Positions 17,579-25,660 of a DNA stretch of 64,000 bases are shown here, piece after piece. Each line of letters begins with the position of its first letter. Positions within the stretch are counted from its first letter, which is position 1. Origin of the DNA: a bacterium (lineage in GTDB: Bacteria > Spirochaetota > Leptospiria > Leptospirales > Leptonemataceae). A program made the position numbers and the translations under genes. Below the pieces are notes generated by a model, which saw only the letters and a program-made list of their open reading frames with translations, did no database searches and was not told where the DNA came from. The stretch lies in assembly GCA_024742665.1 (NCBI GenBank), contig JANSYA010000006.1:341494-405493 (forward strand), read 5' to 3'.

Positions 17579-18664
17579 ATGGCGGCGGAAATTCTGGCGG
17601 GGTTCTTACCGCCCTTCGGGGCGGGCCTGGGATGTTTGCTGGCCGTCGCGACCCTGCTCGATAATGACGATCGAGATCGACGGCTTATACTGGCGGGGCT
17701 TTATCTTTCGATCGCCGCGCTGCTGTTGCACGGCCACCTGTTTCATGAACGCGCGCTGATTCATGTTCCGTGGTTCTTTCGCCTGCAGGTTCCTTTCGCC
17801 TTTCTGTTCGGCCCGCTATTCTGGCTGCACATTCGGATGCGACTCGACCGCGACGTCGAATTTCGACGCCCCGACCTGCTGCATCTGATTCCCGCTGCCG
17901 TGGCGGCTCTGCTCGTACTGAGCGGACTCCTGCGGGACTCCGCGACGCAAACGAATATTCTACAGGCCGCCTTCGAGCGCCCCGCGAACGATCCGGGGCT
18001 GCAATGCTTCCTGATTGGAGTATGCATTTCGAACGTATATTTTTTAGTATCGATTCATCGTCTGCTTGCCGTCGCCCGGCGCGATGGACCGCACCGCACG
18101 AACGCCGTGCTTTTGATTTTGACCGGCCTGGCCGCTCCGGCCTTTTCCATTCTGGTTTTCCTCGGACTCGTTCTGAAAAATCCGGCGCTGGCCCAGGCGC
18201 AGCTCATCGCGACGTCGTGCTTGCTGATGGCGTTCTTTTTGATTCAGCGACGATACCCGGACTTTTTTATCGAGCTGCGCAAAGCGGACCGCAACGAACG
18301 CTACATGAATCCGCAGCTGGGGCCCGATGCCCTGGAGCGGCTCGACCGGCAGCTGGAGGAATTGATCGAGGCGGATTCTTTTTATCGCGACGCGGATCTG
18401 GGTCTGCCGGATCTATCCCGCCGGCTGAATGTCAGCACCCACCAGCTCTCGGAGTATTTTAATCTGCACCGCGACACCAGCTTTCGCGGGTTCTTAAATC
18501 AGCTGCGGGTCAAAGCCGCCAGCGAATTGTTAAAGACGGACGCAGAACGCACGGTGCTCTCGGTGGGATACGAAGTCGGCTTTCAATCCAAGTCCGCCTT
18601 TAACCGAGTATTTCGGGAGCTTACGGGCAAGACGCCGTCGCAGCATCGGCGCGCGCAGAAGTGA
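17579..18664 (+). CDS. AraC-type regulator with N-terminal membrane domain
   Basis: A 361-residue protein starting at ATG 17579. Residues 1-220 hold about seven hydrophobic segments (FLPPFGAGLGCLLAVATLL, FLFGPLFWLHI, AAVAALLVLSGLL and others), a type common in Leptospiraceae. The C-terminal ~100 residues are an AraC HTH domain: LGLPDLSRRLNVSTHQLSEYFN is the first helix-turn-helix and SVGYEVGFQSKSAFNRVFRELTGKTPSQH is the second. It probably senses a membrane or periplasmic signal and acts on nearby DNA. The plus-strand exported-enzyme genes upstream are natural targets, by position only. The start at 17498 in the same frame has no membrane-like sequence. Confidence 0.85.
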   Translation: MAAEILAGFLPPFGAGLGCLLAVATLLDNDDRDRRLILAGLYLSIAALLLHGHLFHERALIHVPWFFRLQVPFAFLFGPLFWLHIRMRLDRDVEFRRPDLLHLIPAAVAALLVLSGLLRDSATQTNILQAAFERPANDPGLQCFLIGVCISNVYFLVSIHRLLAVARRDGPHRTNAVLLILTGLAAPAFSILVFLGLVLKNPALAQAQLIATSCLLMAFFLIQRRYPDFFIELRKADRNERYMNPQLGPDALERLDRQLEELIEADSFYRDADLGLPDLSRRLNVSTHQLSEYFNLHRDTSFRGFLNQLRVKAASELLKTDAERTVLSVGYEVGFQSKSAFNRVFRELTGKTPSQHRRAQK

Positions 18665-18674
18665 TTTTCGGTTT

Positions 18675-18790
18675 GAGGCGCTAGCGCAATGTAGATTCGA
18701 TTTGAGGCGCTAGCGCAATGTAGATTCGATCTGAGGCGCTAGCGCAATGTAGATTCGATCTGAGGCGCTAGCGCAATGTAGATTCGATTT
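18675..18790 (+). repeat. Four tandem 29-bp repeats with an internal palindrome
   Basis: Four adjacent units start at 18675, 18704, 18733 and 18762. They differ at only one or two bases, mainly T/C near the joint. Each unit carries the perfect palindrome GCGCTAGCGC. They fill the space between the AraC-type gene and the end of nadB. Their even spacing and lack of spacer diversity exclude a CRISPR array. They may bind a dimeric protein or form cruciforms, or be a polymorphic VNTR. Confidence 0.9.
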
Positions 18791-18814
18791 AAGACGGCTG
18801 CGCCGTCTTAAATC
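18786..18814. terminator. 13-bp perfect hairpin, probable bidirectional terminator
   Basis: GATTTAAGACGGC at 18786-18798 pairs exactly with 18802-18814 across a TGC loop. It lies between the convergent AraC-type gene and nadB, and overlaps the nadB stop codon at 18808-18810. No long T-run follows on either strand, so it may work with another factor. Confidence 0.6.
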
Positions 18815-20541
18815 TCAGGACCCGTCCTGCGCAGCGTGGTGTGTTTGCTCGATGGTTCGCGGTCTTCGGGATAATCCGTGCTATAATGCAGTCCCCGGCT
18901 TTCGGTGCGACTGAGAGCCGAGTCGACCATCAGGCGGGCGACCAGGGCCAGATTGCGCAATTCGAGAATCTTGTTTTGAATTACGGTCCGGCGATAGAAG
19001 TCCCGGATTTCGTCGTGCAATAACTGTATGCGACGCCGGGCGCGGTGCAGCCTGAGATCCGAGCGCACGATGCCGACGTAGTCCCACATCACCTTTTTGA
19101 TTTCTTCGAAGTCGTGCTGGACTAAAATCCATTCGTCGGCGTTGGCCAGGCCTTCTTTCTGCCACTCGCGAATCTCCGGCACCGTGTACTGCGCGGGGTT
19201 CGCTTTCAAATATTCGGCGATGCGCGCGGCGAAGACCAGGCCTTCCAGCAGGCTATTCGAAGCCAGGCGATTGCCGCCGTGCACGCCGGTACACGAAACT
19301 TCGCCGAGAGCGAAGAGTCCTTGAATACAGGTGCGCCCGTGTAGATCCGTCTGCACGCCGCCGCACATATAGTGGGCCGCCGGCACGACCGGAATCATAT
19401 CGCGCGAAATATCGATGCCGCGATCCAGACAGTACGAAAAAATATTCGGAAAGTGTTCCATCAGCTCTTCGCGGGATTTGTGCCGCACGTCCAGCCACAC
19501 GTGTTGCAGGGCGCTGCGCTTGAGCTCCGCGTCGATGGCCCGGGCGACGATGTCCCGGGGGGCGAGATCCTTGCGGGGATCGTACTTTTCCATGAAGGGT
19601 TCGCGATCCGCGCCGCGCAGAATCCCGCCGAATCCTCGCAGGGCTTCGGTGATCAGAAAGGTGCGTTCGCTTTCGGGATCGTAGAGCGAAGTCGGATGAA
19701 ATTGATAGAATTCCATATCCGAAACTTCAGCGCCCGCCCGGTAGGCCAGGGCCACACCGTCCCCGGTGGATACCGTGGGATTCGTATTGTGCAAATAGAC
19801 CTGACCCGCTCCGCCGGTTCCCAGCACCGTGGCCTTCGCGCGCACGATCGTAATATCCCAGGTCTGGCGATCGTAGATATAGGCGCCGTAGCAGTGGCTG
19901 TTCGCGCGCGTCGAATCGTTGTCCGGCGCCGGCCATTCAGCGGCGACCTGCGCGTCCGGAGAATCGTTCGCCGCCTGATCGCTCGACGACGCGGCTCCGC
20001 TCCAGTCGGGCAGTTTCGCGCCCGGCGCCGCGGCGGCTGGATCTTTTAAATGAAAGCGCGTGATAATCTCTACGGCGCTGGAATGTTCGATAATCGGGAC
20101 GCCTTTCTTGCGCACCGATTCGAGCAAAACCTTTTCGACTTCGTGGCCGGTTAGATCGGCGGCGTGCACAATGCGATTCTGGCTGTGACCGCCTTCGCGT
20201 CCCAGATGCAGCTCGCCCTCGTCGTCGCGTTCAAAGCGCGCGCCCAATTCGATCAGCTTGCGCACATGCTCTGGACCTTCGGTGACGAGCACGCGCACCG
20301 CCTCCGGATCGCAAAGACCGGCGCCGGCGTTTAAGGTATCTTCGATGTGACTTTCAAAGCTGTCTTCGTCCGTCAAAACCGATGCGATGCCGCCCTGGGC
20401 CCAGCTGGTGCTGGCGTGCTCCATCTTCGACTTGGTGACGATCATCGTCTTGCCGTGGTCGGCGAGCAAGTAGGCGGTGTAGAGTCCGGAGATGCCGCTG
20501 CCCAGAATGAGAAAGTCTACGTCGACGACTTTGTTAGTCAT
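18808..20541 (-). CDS. nadB: L-aspartate oxidase (NadB)
   Basis: FAD enzyme that oxidises aspartate to iminoaspartate, the first step of de novo NAD synthesis. The dinucleotide fold is LILGSGISGLYTAYLLADHG; next come STSWAQGGIASVL and RNVD-region equivalents (HAADLTGHEVE). The C-terminal half has CGGVQTDLHGRT, GEVSCTGVHGGNRLASNSLLE, and the helical domain with RSDLRLHRARRRIQLL, then ESRGLHYSTDYPE. A ~45-residue, Ala/Ser/Asp-rich insert (about residues 172-217) is not usual for NadB and looks like a surface loop. nadA and nadC are not in the window. Confidence 0.93.
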   Translation of the reverse strand: MTNKVVDVDFLILGSGISGLYTAYLLADHGKTMIVTKSKMEHASTSWAQGGIASVLTDEDSFESHIEDTLNAGAGLCDPEAVRVLVTEGPEHVRKLIELGARFERDDEGELHLGREGGHSQNRIVHAADLTGHEVEKVLLESVRKKGVPIIEHSSAVEIITRFHLKDPAAAAPGAKLPDWSGAASSSDQAANDSPDAQVAAEWPAPDNDSTRANSHCYGAYIYDRQTWDITIVRAKATVLGTGGAGQVYLHNTNPTVSTGDGVALAYRAGAEVSDMEFYQFHPTSLYDPESERTFLITEALRGFGGILRGADREPFMEKYDPRKDLAPRDIVARAIDAELKRSALQHVWLDVRHKSREELMEHFPNIFSYCLDRGIDISRDMIPVVPAAHYMCGGVQTDLHGRTCIQGLFALGEVSCTGVHGGNRLASNSLLEGLVFAARIAEYLKANPAQYTVPEIREWQKEGLANADEWILVQHDFEEIKKVMWDYVGIVRSDLRLHRARRRIQLLHDEIRDFYRRTVIQNKILELRNLALVARLMVDSALSRTESRGLHYSTDYPEDREPSSKHTTLRRTGPEI

Positions 20542-20587
20542 ATTGTGCTGCGAAGACCGGGACCGCCGCCGGCGATCCCCTGCGAAA

Positions 20588-22441
20588 TCAAGGCGCCGGC
20601 TTCGCCTTCAGCGCGTCGAAATAAGCCATGGCCCGAATCAGCATGAAGTCCGGCTTGAGAGCGTCGTTCTTGTGACCTTTAATAAACTTCTCGGCCGTCT
20701 CGCCGTCGCCGACGATCGCCTGCAGCTGCTCGACCCACGCGACGCGGGCCGGATCGTTTTTACGACCTTCCAGCTCCGGCAGATGCTTCCACATATCTTC
20801 TTCGCGAAAGCGCGGCGGAAAGCTGCCGTCGACTTCGTCCGACAGAGTCACGTCCGGCTCCACGCCGTGCACCTGCACGGTATAACCGTCGGGCGCATAG
20901 TAGCGCGCCGAAGTCAGCTTCACGTAGACGCTGCCCAAACGGTGGATGCCCTGAACGGTCGCTTTACCGAAGCTGCGTTCGCCGACGACCAGCGCCTGAT
21001 TATGATCCTGCAGCGCCGATGCGACGATCTCGCTCGCGGAAGCCGAACCGGAATTGATTAAGACGATGATCGGCACGCCCTGGACTAAAGGCCGACGCCG
21101 GGTCTTCTCTTCTTTGGAATCGCCCGCGCCGCGCACGCGCACGACGACTTTGCCGCGCGGTAAAAACAGATCGCTGACTTCGACCGCTTCTTCGAGATAA
21201 CCGCCGGGATTGCCGCGCAGGTCCACGACCAGGCCGTCGAGTTTGCCGCCGGCTTTCTTCAGCAGATCTTCGTATTCATCGACGATCAGGCGCGAGGTAT
21301 TCTTTTTCGCGTACAGAAACGACGCGATTTTGATCACGCCGACTTTGCGGCCCTTCACAACCGATTCGTCCAGAACTTTGTCCGTGATCAGCCGCGAAGA
21401 GACCGCGGTCTGCACGATCACGCCGCGCTTGATGCTGATCGGCAGCGTGCGCAGTTCGGTCGGACGCTCGACTTCCAGTACGACAACGGTTTCCCGCGGG
21501 CCGCGAATCTTTTTAACCACGTCCGACAGGGGCAGATTCGCAATCACGATGCGATCGACTTTCCGGATGATATCGCCAGCGCGCAGGCCAGCCTGCAGTG
21601 CGGGGCTGCCCGGCAGCGGCGTCTCGACGATCACTTCCTGACGTCCGCCGCCTCGCAAGAGCGCGCCGATGCCTTCGAACGTGGAGTCCTCGGCTTCGGT
21701 CCGCATCTTATTCCACATGGATTCGTCGATGATCGCGCTGTGGGGATCCATCGCCTGCAGATAGCCGTTGGTCGCGGCGAAGTAGACGTGGTGCATGCCG
21801 AAAGGCGTATCTTTATAGGGATCCTCGCCTTTGTATGTAGCCGGCAGCGTCTGGTATTTGCGATGGTTCTGCTCGGTCCAGGCGATGACGTTTTCGAAAT
21901 TAGAACGATTGAATTTGATCTTATTCCAGGAGGCTTCGACGAATTCTTTGACCTTCTGGTCTTTCTTGCGCTGCTCGGTGAATTCGGCCCGACGCTCGCT
22001 TTCGCTCATCTTCTTGCGACGGGCGGCCTGCTTTTTGTCCAGCTTCGTGGTCATCGTATCCCATTTTTTGTAATCGGGAACGAAAATCAGATACGGATCT
22101 TCCTGCTGAATGACAAGAGCGCGACCGGGAATCAGGCGCTCCGGTTCCAGATATTCCGCGCGATTCTCATAGAATTCCCGCGTCATCAGAAACAGCGGGT
22201 ACGGCAGCGATCGCAGCGCGGCGTCGGCGGCTTCGACGTAGGCCCGGTCGCGGTTGATGCGTTCGGGATCCAGATAGTTGTCCCGGGCGTACGCGATTAC
22301 CTTAAAAAAGCTTTCACGGGTGAAACTATCAGGGACATTGGGAGTTTCGGCCCGGATACATCCACAGAAGGATATATACAGCAGCCCGAATAAGGCCAGT
22401 ATGATTCTACGCGAATTAGACACTGTTAGCACATCCTGCAT
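20588..22441 (-). CDS. S41 family C-terminal processing peptidase
   Basis: A 617-residue lipoprotein-like peptidase: the N terminus has a hydrophobic run then a cysteine-containing SFCGC. A PDZ domain (TPLPGSPALQAGLRAGDIIRKV) is followed by the tail-specific protease core. DLRGNPGGYLEEAV is the conserved glycine loop. The nucleophile serine is in NSGSASASEIVASAL, and the general-base lysine in GERSFGKATVQ. These enzymes trim C termini of envelope proteins. The long N-terminal domain (about 200 residues, charged) is unlike short CtpA proteins. Its ATG shares two bases with the start of the divergent gene, so a GTG at codon 4 or 7 may be used instead. Confidence 0.88.
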   Translation of the reverse strand: MQDVLTVSNSRRIILALFGLLYISFCGCIRAETPNVPDSFTRESFFKVIAYARDNYLDPERINRDRAYVEAADAALRSLPYPLFLMTREFYENRAEYLEPERLIPGRALVIQQEDPYLIFVPDYKKWDTMTTKLDKKQAARRKKMSESERRAEFTEQRKKDQKVKEFVEASWNKIKFNRSNFENVIAWTEQNHRKYQTLPATYKGEDPYKDTPFGMHHVYFAATNGYLQAMDPHSAIIDESMWNKMRTEAEDSTFEGIGALLRGGGRQEVIVETPLPGSPALQAGLRAGDIIRKVDRIVIANLPLSDVVKKIRGPRETVVVLEVERPTELRTLPISIKRGVIVQTAVSSRLITDKVLDESVVKGRKVGVIKIASFLYAKKNTSRLIVDEYEDLLKKAGGKLDGLVVDLRGNPGGYLEEAVEVSDLFLPRGKVVVRVRGAGDSKEEKTRRRPLVQGVPIIVLINSGSASASEIVASALQDHNQALVVGERSFGKATVQGIHRLGSVYVKLTSARYYAPDGYTVQVHGVEPDVTLSDEVDGSFPPRFREEDMWKHLPELEGRKNDPARVAWVEQLQAIVGDGETAEKFIKGHKNDALKPDFMLIRAMAYFDALKAKPAP

Positions 22442-23567
22442 GAAACTTCATATTAATGGGACGCAAATCCGGCCTCTCCTGTCGATATTTTTTATCCCGA
22501 CTTTTCTGCGGAGAGGGGTTTCGAGCTTCGCAGTCGCCGCACTCATCGCAGGCGGGGGCGCCTGCGCGGACCCGGACGGTCCCTGGACACCGCGACCGTA
22601 CTACGATATCTACGATGAAGCGGTGAATCTCTACTATAAACCTCCTCGTCGGCCGGAAGCGGCCCTGACTTTAATGGAGCGAGCCTGTCGCAGCAATCAA
22701 AACGGGCAGGATATCCTCTGCTACAACCTGGGGGTGCTGCTGGAACTGCAGGCCGCGCCGCCCGCTAAAATTCTCAAGGCCTACGAACGCGCCGAAAAAA
22801 TTCGCCCCCACGCCCTGTACCGCGCGGCCATCCAGCGCATCGATCCCGATCCCGGTCGCCTCGAAAGCGAGTACCTCCAGACTCTTTCGCGCATGACGGT
22901 AGCCTGCCGCGATCAGCGCCCCGACCGGGCTCTGGCCGGGCTTCGCCGCTTCGTCGCCGCGGCCGGCTCGCAGGCCGACGGCGCAACAGTTACGGCCGCC
23001 CAGGACGTCGCCTCGGCGCTGCCCCCGCGCGAGAGTTTCGCTCAGCCGTTTTTTGCGGAGTGTCTGGCCGGACCGGAGCACGCGACCGAGTACGCGGCCC
23101 TGCTCGAAGAGCTGCCGGAGACTCCGGGCGATCTGGCGACGCAGCTGATGCGGGCCCGGGCCCGTCTCGACCCCTTTCACAGTCTGTGGGACGTCGAACT
23201 GAATCTGCGCGGCCTGGCCGACGGGGCCGGCTCAAAAAATCCGGCGACGACCGAATGGCACGATTTTATTCGCAGCGCGCGCCGGGGACAGGCCGGGCCG
23301 GCCGCGCTGCATCTGCGGGCCTTCTTCGACGTGCTCGACGCCCTCGGTCGCGACGCGATGCAAAAGCCCCTGGCAAAAGACGACGCCGGCAAAGCTGCAA
23401 GCGAAGCATCGTCAACAGCGGATCTCCGCCAGCGCAATGCGAATATTCAGCGCCGGGTGACGGCCTTCAAGCGCGCGGCGGCGGTTTTGATTCAGGGCGA
23501 TCCGTACTTTCATCGCGTGCGCGGCAATGCCGCCATCCAAAACATATTGCGCCCGATCTTAAAGTAA
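22440..23567 (+). CDS. Exported helical-repeat protein of unknown function
   Basis: The start is set at ATG 22440 (MKLHINGTQ), giving 375 residues; an earlier in-frame start at 22278 lies wholly inside the opposite-strand peptidase gene. There is a hydrophobic stretch ending in GGGACADPD, a probable lipobox cysteine or signal cleavage region. The rest is helical, with a possible TPR/Sel1-like pattern (DILCYNLGVLLELQ, AKILKAYERAEKIRPHALYRAAI). No enzyme motif is seen. It precedes the dynamin-like GTPase by 24 bp and probably shares its transcript. Confidence 0.6.
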   Translation: MKLHINGTQIRPLLSIFFIPTFLRRGVSSFAVAALIAGGGACADPDGPWTPRPYYDIYDEAVNLYYKPPRRPEAALTLMERACRSNQNGQDILCYNLGVLLELQAAPPAKILKAYERAEKIRPHALYRAAIQRIDPDPGRLESEYLQTLSRMTVACRDQRPDRALAGLRRFVAAAGSQADGATVTAAQDVASALPPRESFAQPFFAECLAGPEHATEYAALLEELPETPGDLATQLMRARARLDPFHSLWDVELNLRGLADGAGSKNPATTEWHDFIRSARRGQAGPAALHLRAFFDVLDALGRDAMQKPLAKDDAGKAASEASSTADLRQRNANIQRRVTAFKRAAAVLIQGDPYFHRVRGNAAIQNILRPILK

Positions 23568-23591
23568 AGGCAACGGTGAGAACAACAGCTT

Positions 23592-24956
23592 ATGGCGATC
23601 GATAAAAACAAAACCCGCGAACTGCTCGATGGAGTCGATGAAATCTTTACGACGATGGTCGGCGGCCTGCCGAAAGAAGTCGGCGCGTTTTTGCAGCGCT
23701 CGGTGATGGGCCCGGCCCTCGACGAAATCCGCCACCTGATCAGCGAAAGTCGACCGCCGGTGCTGTTTCTGGCCGGTCGCTCCGGTCACGGCAAGTCTTC
23801 GCTAATCAACGCCCTGGCCGGCCGCGAAATCGCGGAGATCGGCGACATCAAACCGACCACGCCCGAATCCACGCCGTACCTGATTCACTTCGAAGAGCAG
23901 TTCTCCGCCTGGCAGGTGATCGACTCGCGCGGTATTTTTGAAACCACCCGACCCGACGGCGCGCCCGCCACCGACGCGGTCCAGGTATTGAAGCAAGATC
24001 TTCTAAAGTATAAGCCCGACGTATTAATGCATGTGATCAGCAGTCCCGAGCTGAGAAATCTGGCGCCGGACCTGAAGATCATGCGCGAAATTCTCGCCGA
24101 GATCAAAAACGAAACCGGCGTCGATCTGCCGGTCGTCGTCGTACTCAACAAAGCCGATACTCTGGGCAATCCCCGGGAGTGGCCGCCGGAAACGAACGCG
24201 CGCAAGGCCGCCTTAATCCATGAAGCCCTGCAGTACATGGGCGCCGACATCCTGGAGATTCCGCCGGAACGCCTGCGCCGCATCGATCGCAATTTTTTAA
24301 TCAAAGGTTTCGCGCCCCTGCCGCCGGAAAGCGATGAGCTGACCCCGGCCGGAGACGAAACATCGGACGCTTCCGGCGCCGGGGCGAATTTCAGCGGCGC
24401 CTCGCACCCGGCGATCATTCCGGTCTGTTCTTTGCCCGACGCCGAAGACCAGTGGAATATCGAAACTCTCGCCGACTTCGTCGGCACCCAGCTGCCCGAC
24501 GCGGCCCTGCTCGATTTTTACCAGGCCCTGCGGCGCAAAGAACAGCTGCGCAAAATCTCGACCGGTTTGATTAAAAGATTCTCCGTGATCGCTTCGGGCA
24601 TTGGCGCGTCTCCGGCGCCGCTGTCGGATTTTCTCGTACTTACGCCCCTGCAGATTCTGATGATCGCCATGGTCGGCGGGCTATCGTGTCGGACGGTCAG
24701 CCGCGACACGGCCTACGAATATCTTTCGGCGATCGGCGTGAATCTGGCGGCAGCCGGCGGAGTGCGATTCGTAACCCAGCAGCTGTTAAAATTTATTCCG
24801 TTCGGCGGCTGGGCCGCGGCGGGTTCGATCGCCGGGGCGAGCACGTACGGCCTGGGCAAAGCGGCCGAGGCTTATTTCTTCGCGGGCGAGCTCGTTACGC
24901 CGGAGCAATTCCAGGGCGATTGGAAAAAATCGCGCTCCGGCGACGCGGACTCCTGA
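23592..24956 (+). CDS. GTPase with C-terminal DUF697-like membrane domain
   Basis: A 454-residue protein. The GTPase core has the P-loop GRSGHGKSSLINALAG (residues 62-77), a switch threonine in DIKPTTPESTP, DSRGIFETT in place of the usual DTxG, and VVVLNKADTLG as the G4 motif. The C-terminal ~130 residues carry paired hydrophobic segments (PLSDFLVLTPLQILMIAMVGG, FIPFGGWAAAGSIAGASTYGLG), which match the DUF697 domain of YcjF-type proteins. Such GTPases act at membranes, often in envelope stress or cell division; the role here is unknown. It lies between an exported protein and a small ORF in the same direction. Confidence 0.82.
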   Translation: MAIDKNKTRELLDGVDEIFTTMVGGLPKEVGAFLQRSVMGPALDEIRHLISESRPPVLFLAGRSGHGKSSLINALAGREIAEIGDIKPTTPESTPYLIHFEEQFSAWQVIDSRGIFETTRPDGAPATDAVQVLKQDLLKYKPDVLMHVISSPELRNLAPDLKIMREILAEIKNETGVDLPVVVVLNKADTLGNPREWPPETNARKAALIHEALQYMGADILEIPPERLRRIDRNFLIKGFAPLPPESDELTPAGDETSDASGAGANFSGASHPAIIPVCSLPDAEDQWNIETLADFVGTQLPDAALLDFYQALRRKEQLRKISTGLIKRFSVIASGIGASPAPLSDFLVLTPLQILMIAMVGGLSCRTVSRDTAYEYLSAIGVNLAAAGGVRFVTQQLLKFIPFGGWAAAGSIAGASTYGLGKAAEAYFFAGELVTPEQFQGDWKKSRSGDADS

Positions 24957-25130
24957 AGCCGGCCGGCGGCGCCGCGAACTCGCAGCTTGCGCGCGGGGCG
25001 CTTTCGCGATTCCAGGTCCCGGCGATCCCGGCGAACTTGAATCGATCCCGATCATTTTTCAAAACCAGGTCCCCCGGAAAAGCGCGGCGGGCGATTTGAA
25101 TTCGCCCTGGCCGGTCCCGATAATCTGGAT

Positions 25131-25388
25131 GTGAGCGATACTAACCAACCGAAAGACGCCGGCCCGGCCAGCGCAAAACCCGGAGCCGCTGCAGATCATC
25201 GCGCCCCGGACCATCGTGCGACAATGGCCGGACTGGCGGCCCAAATCGCCGCCGAACACCAGGGTGACGATCCCAAAGTGGTCAACCTGGCCTACTATCG
25301 CATCAAGAAGAGCCTCAAACAAGAGGGCTTCGATTTGATTACGGACGATCAGGGCAAGCTGACCCTCGTACTGCGCGTCGGCCGCTGA
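25131..25388 (+). CDS. Small hypothetical protein of 85 residues
   Basis: GTG start at 25131. The N-terminal half is Ala/Pro/His-rich and probably disordered (PKDAGPASAKPGAAADHR). The C-terminal half is a compact alpha-beta pattern (VVNLAYYRIKKSLKQEGFDLITDDQGKL). No family was recognised. It comes 174 bp after the GTPase with no terminator seen between, and a good terminator lies ~180 bp downstream. Confidence 0.5.
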   Translation: MSDTNQPKDAGPASAKPGAAADHRAPDHRATMAGLAAQIAAEHQGDDPKVVNLAYYRIKKSLKQEGFDLITDDQGKLTLVLRVGR

Positions 25389-25570
25389 GGCGCGCCGGCA
25401 CCGCCCACCCGAAGCTCGTCCCTTTCCGAATCGGGAGCGATTGCGCTCTCCCGCCGGCCGTCGAACGGGGTGTGAAAAGCGCCGCCGACCGCGATCGTTT
25501 CCTGCAAGACCATCGCCCTGTGTAAGGAATAGTCTCCGCAGAAACGAGACCGCTCATTTCATGCAGCACT

Positions 25571-25597
25571 GCATGCATCTCTGCGTGCGCTTTTTTT
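25571..25597 (+). terminator. Rho-independent terminator before the acyl-CoA synthetase gene
   Basis: GCATGCA pairs with TGCGTGC (one G-T pair) around a TCTC loop, followed by GC and seven Ts (25591-25597). It would end transcription of the GTPase run. Confidence 0.65.
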
Positions 25598-25607
25598 CAA
25601 GCAAGCC

Positions 25608-25637
25608 TTGACGCACACTGCACAAAATTCCTATATT
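25608..25637 (+). promoter_or_regulatory. Sigma-70-type promoter of the acyl-CoA synthetase gene
   Basis: TTGACG (25608-25613) and TATATT (25632-25637) are separated by 18 bp. Transcription would start near 25644, leaving a short leader of about 17 bases before the ATG at 25661. The promoter sits directly after the upstream terminator. Confidence 0.65.
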
Positions 25638-25660
25638 TCCGCGAAGTTCACGGAGTACCT

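Noticed and set aside
18675..18790. Possible small CRISPR array
   Set aside because: The four units are directly adjacent with no variable spacers and no cas genes are near; it is a simple tandem repeat.
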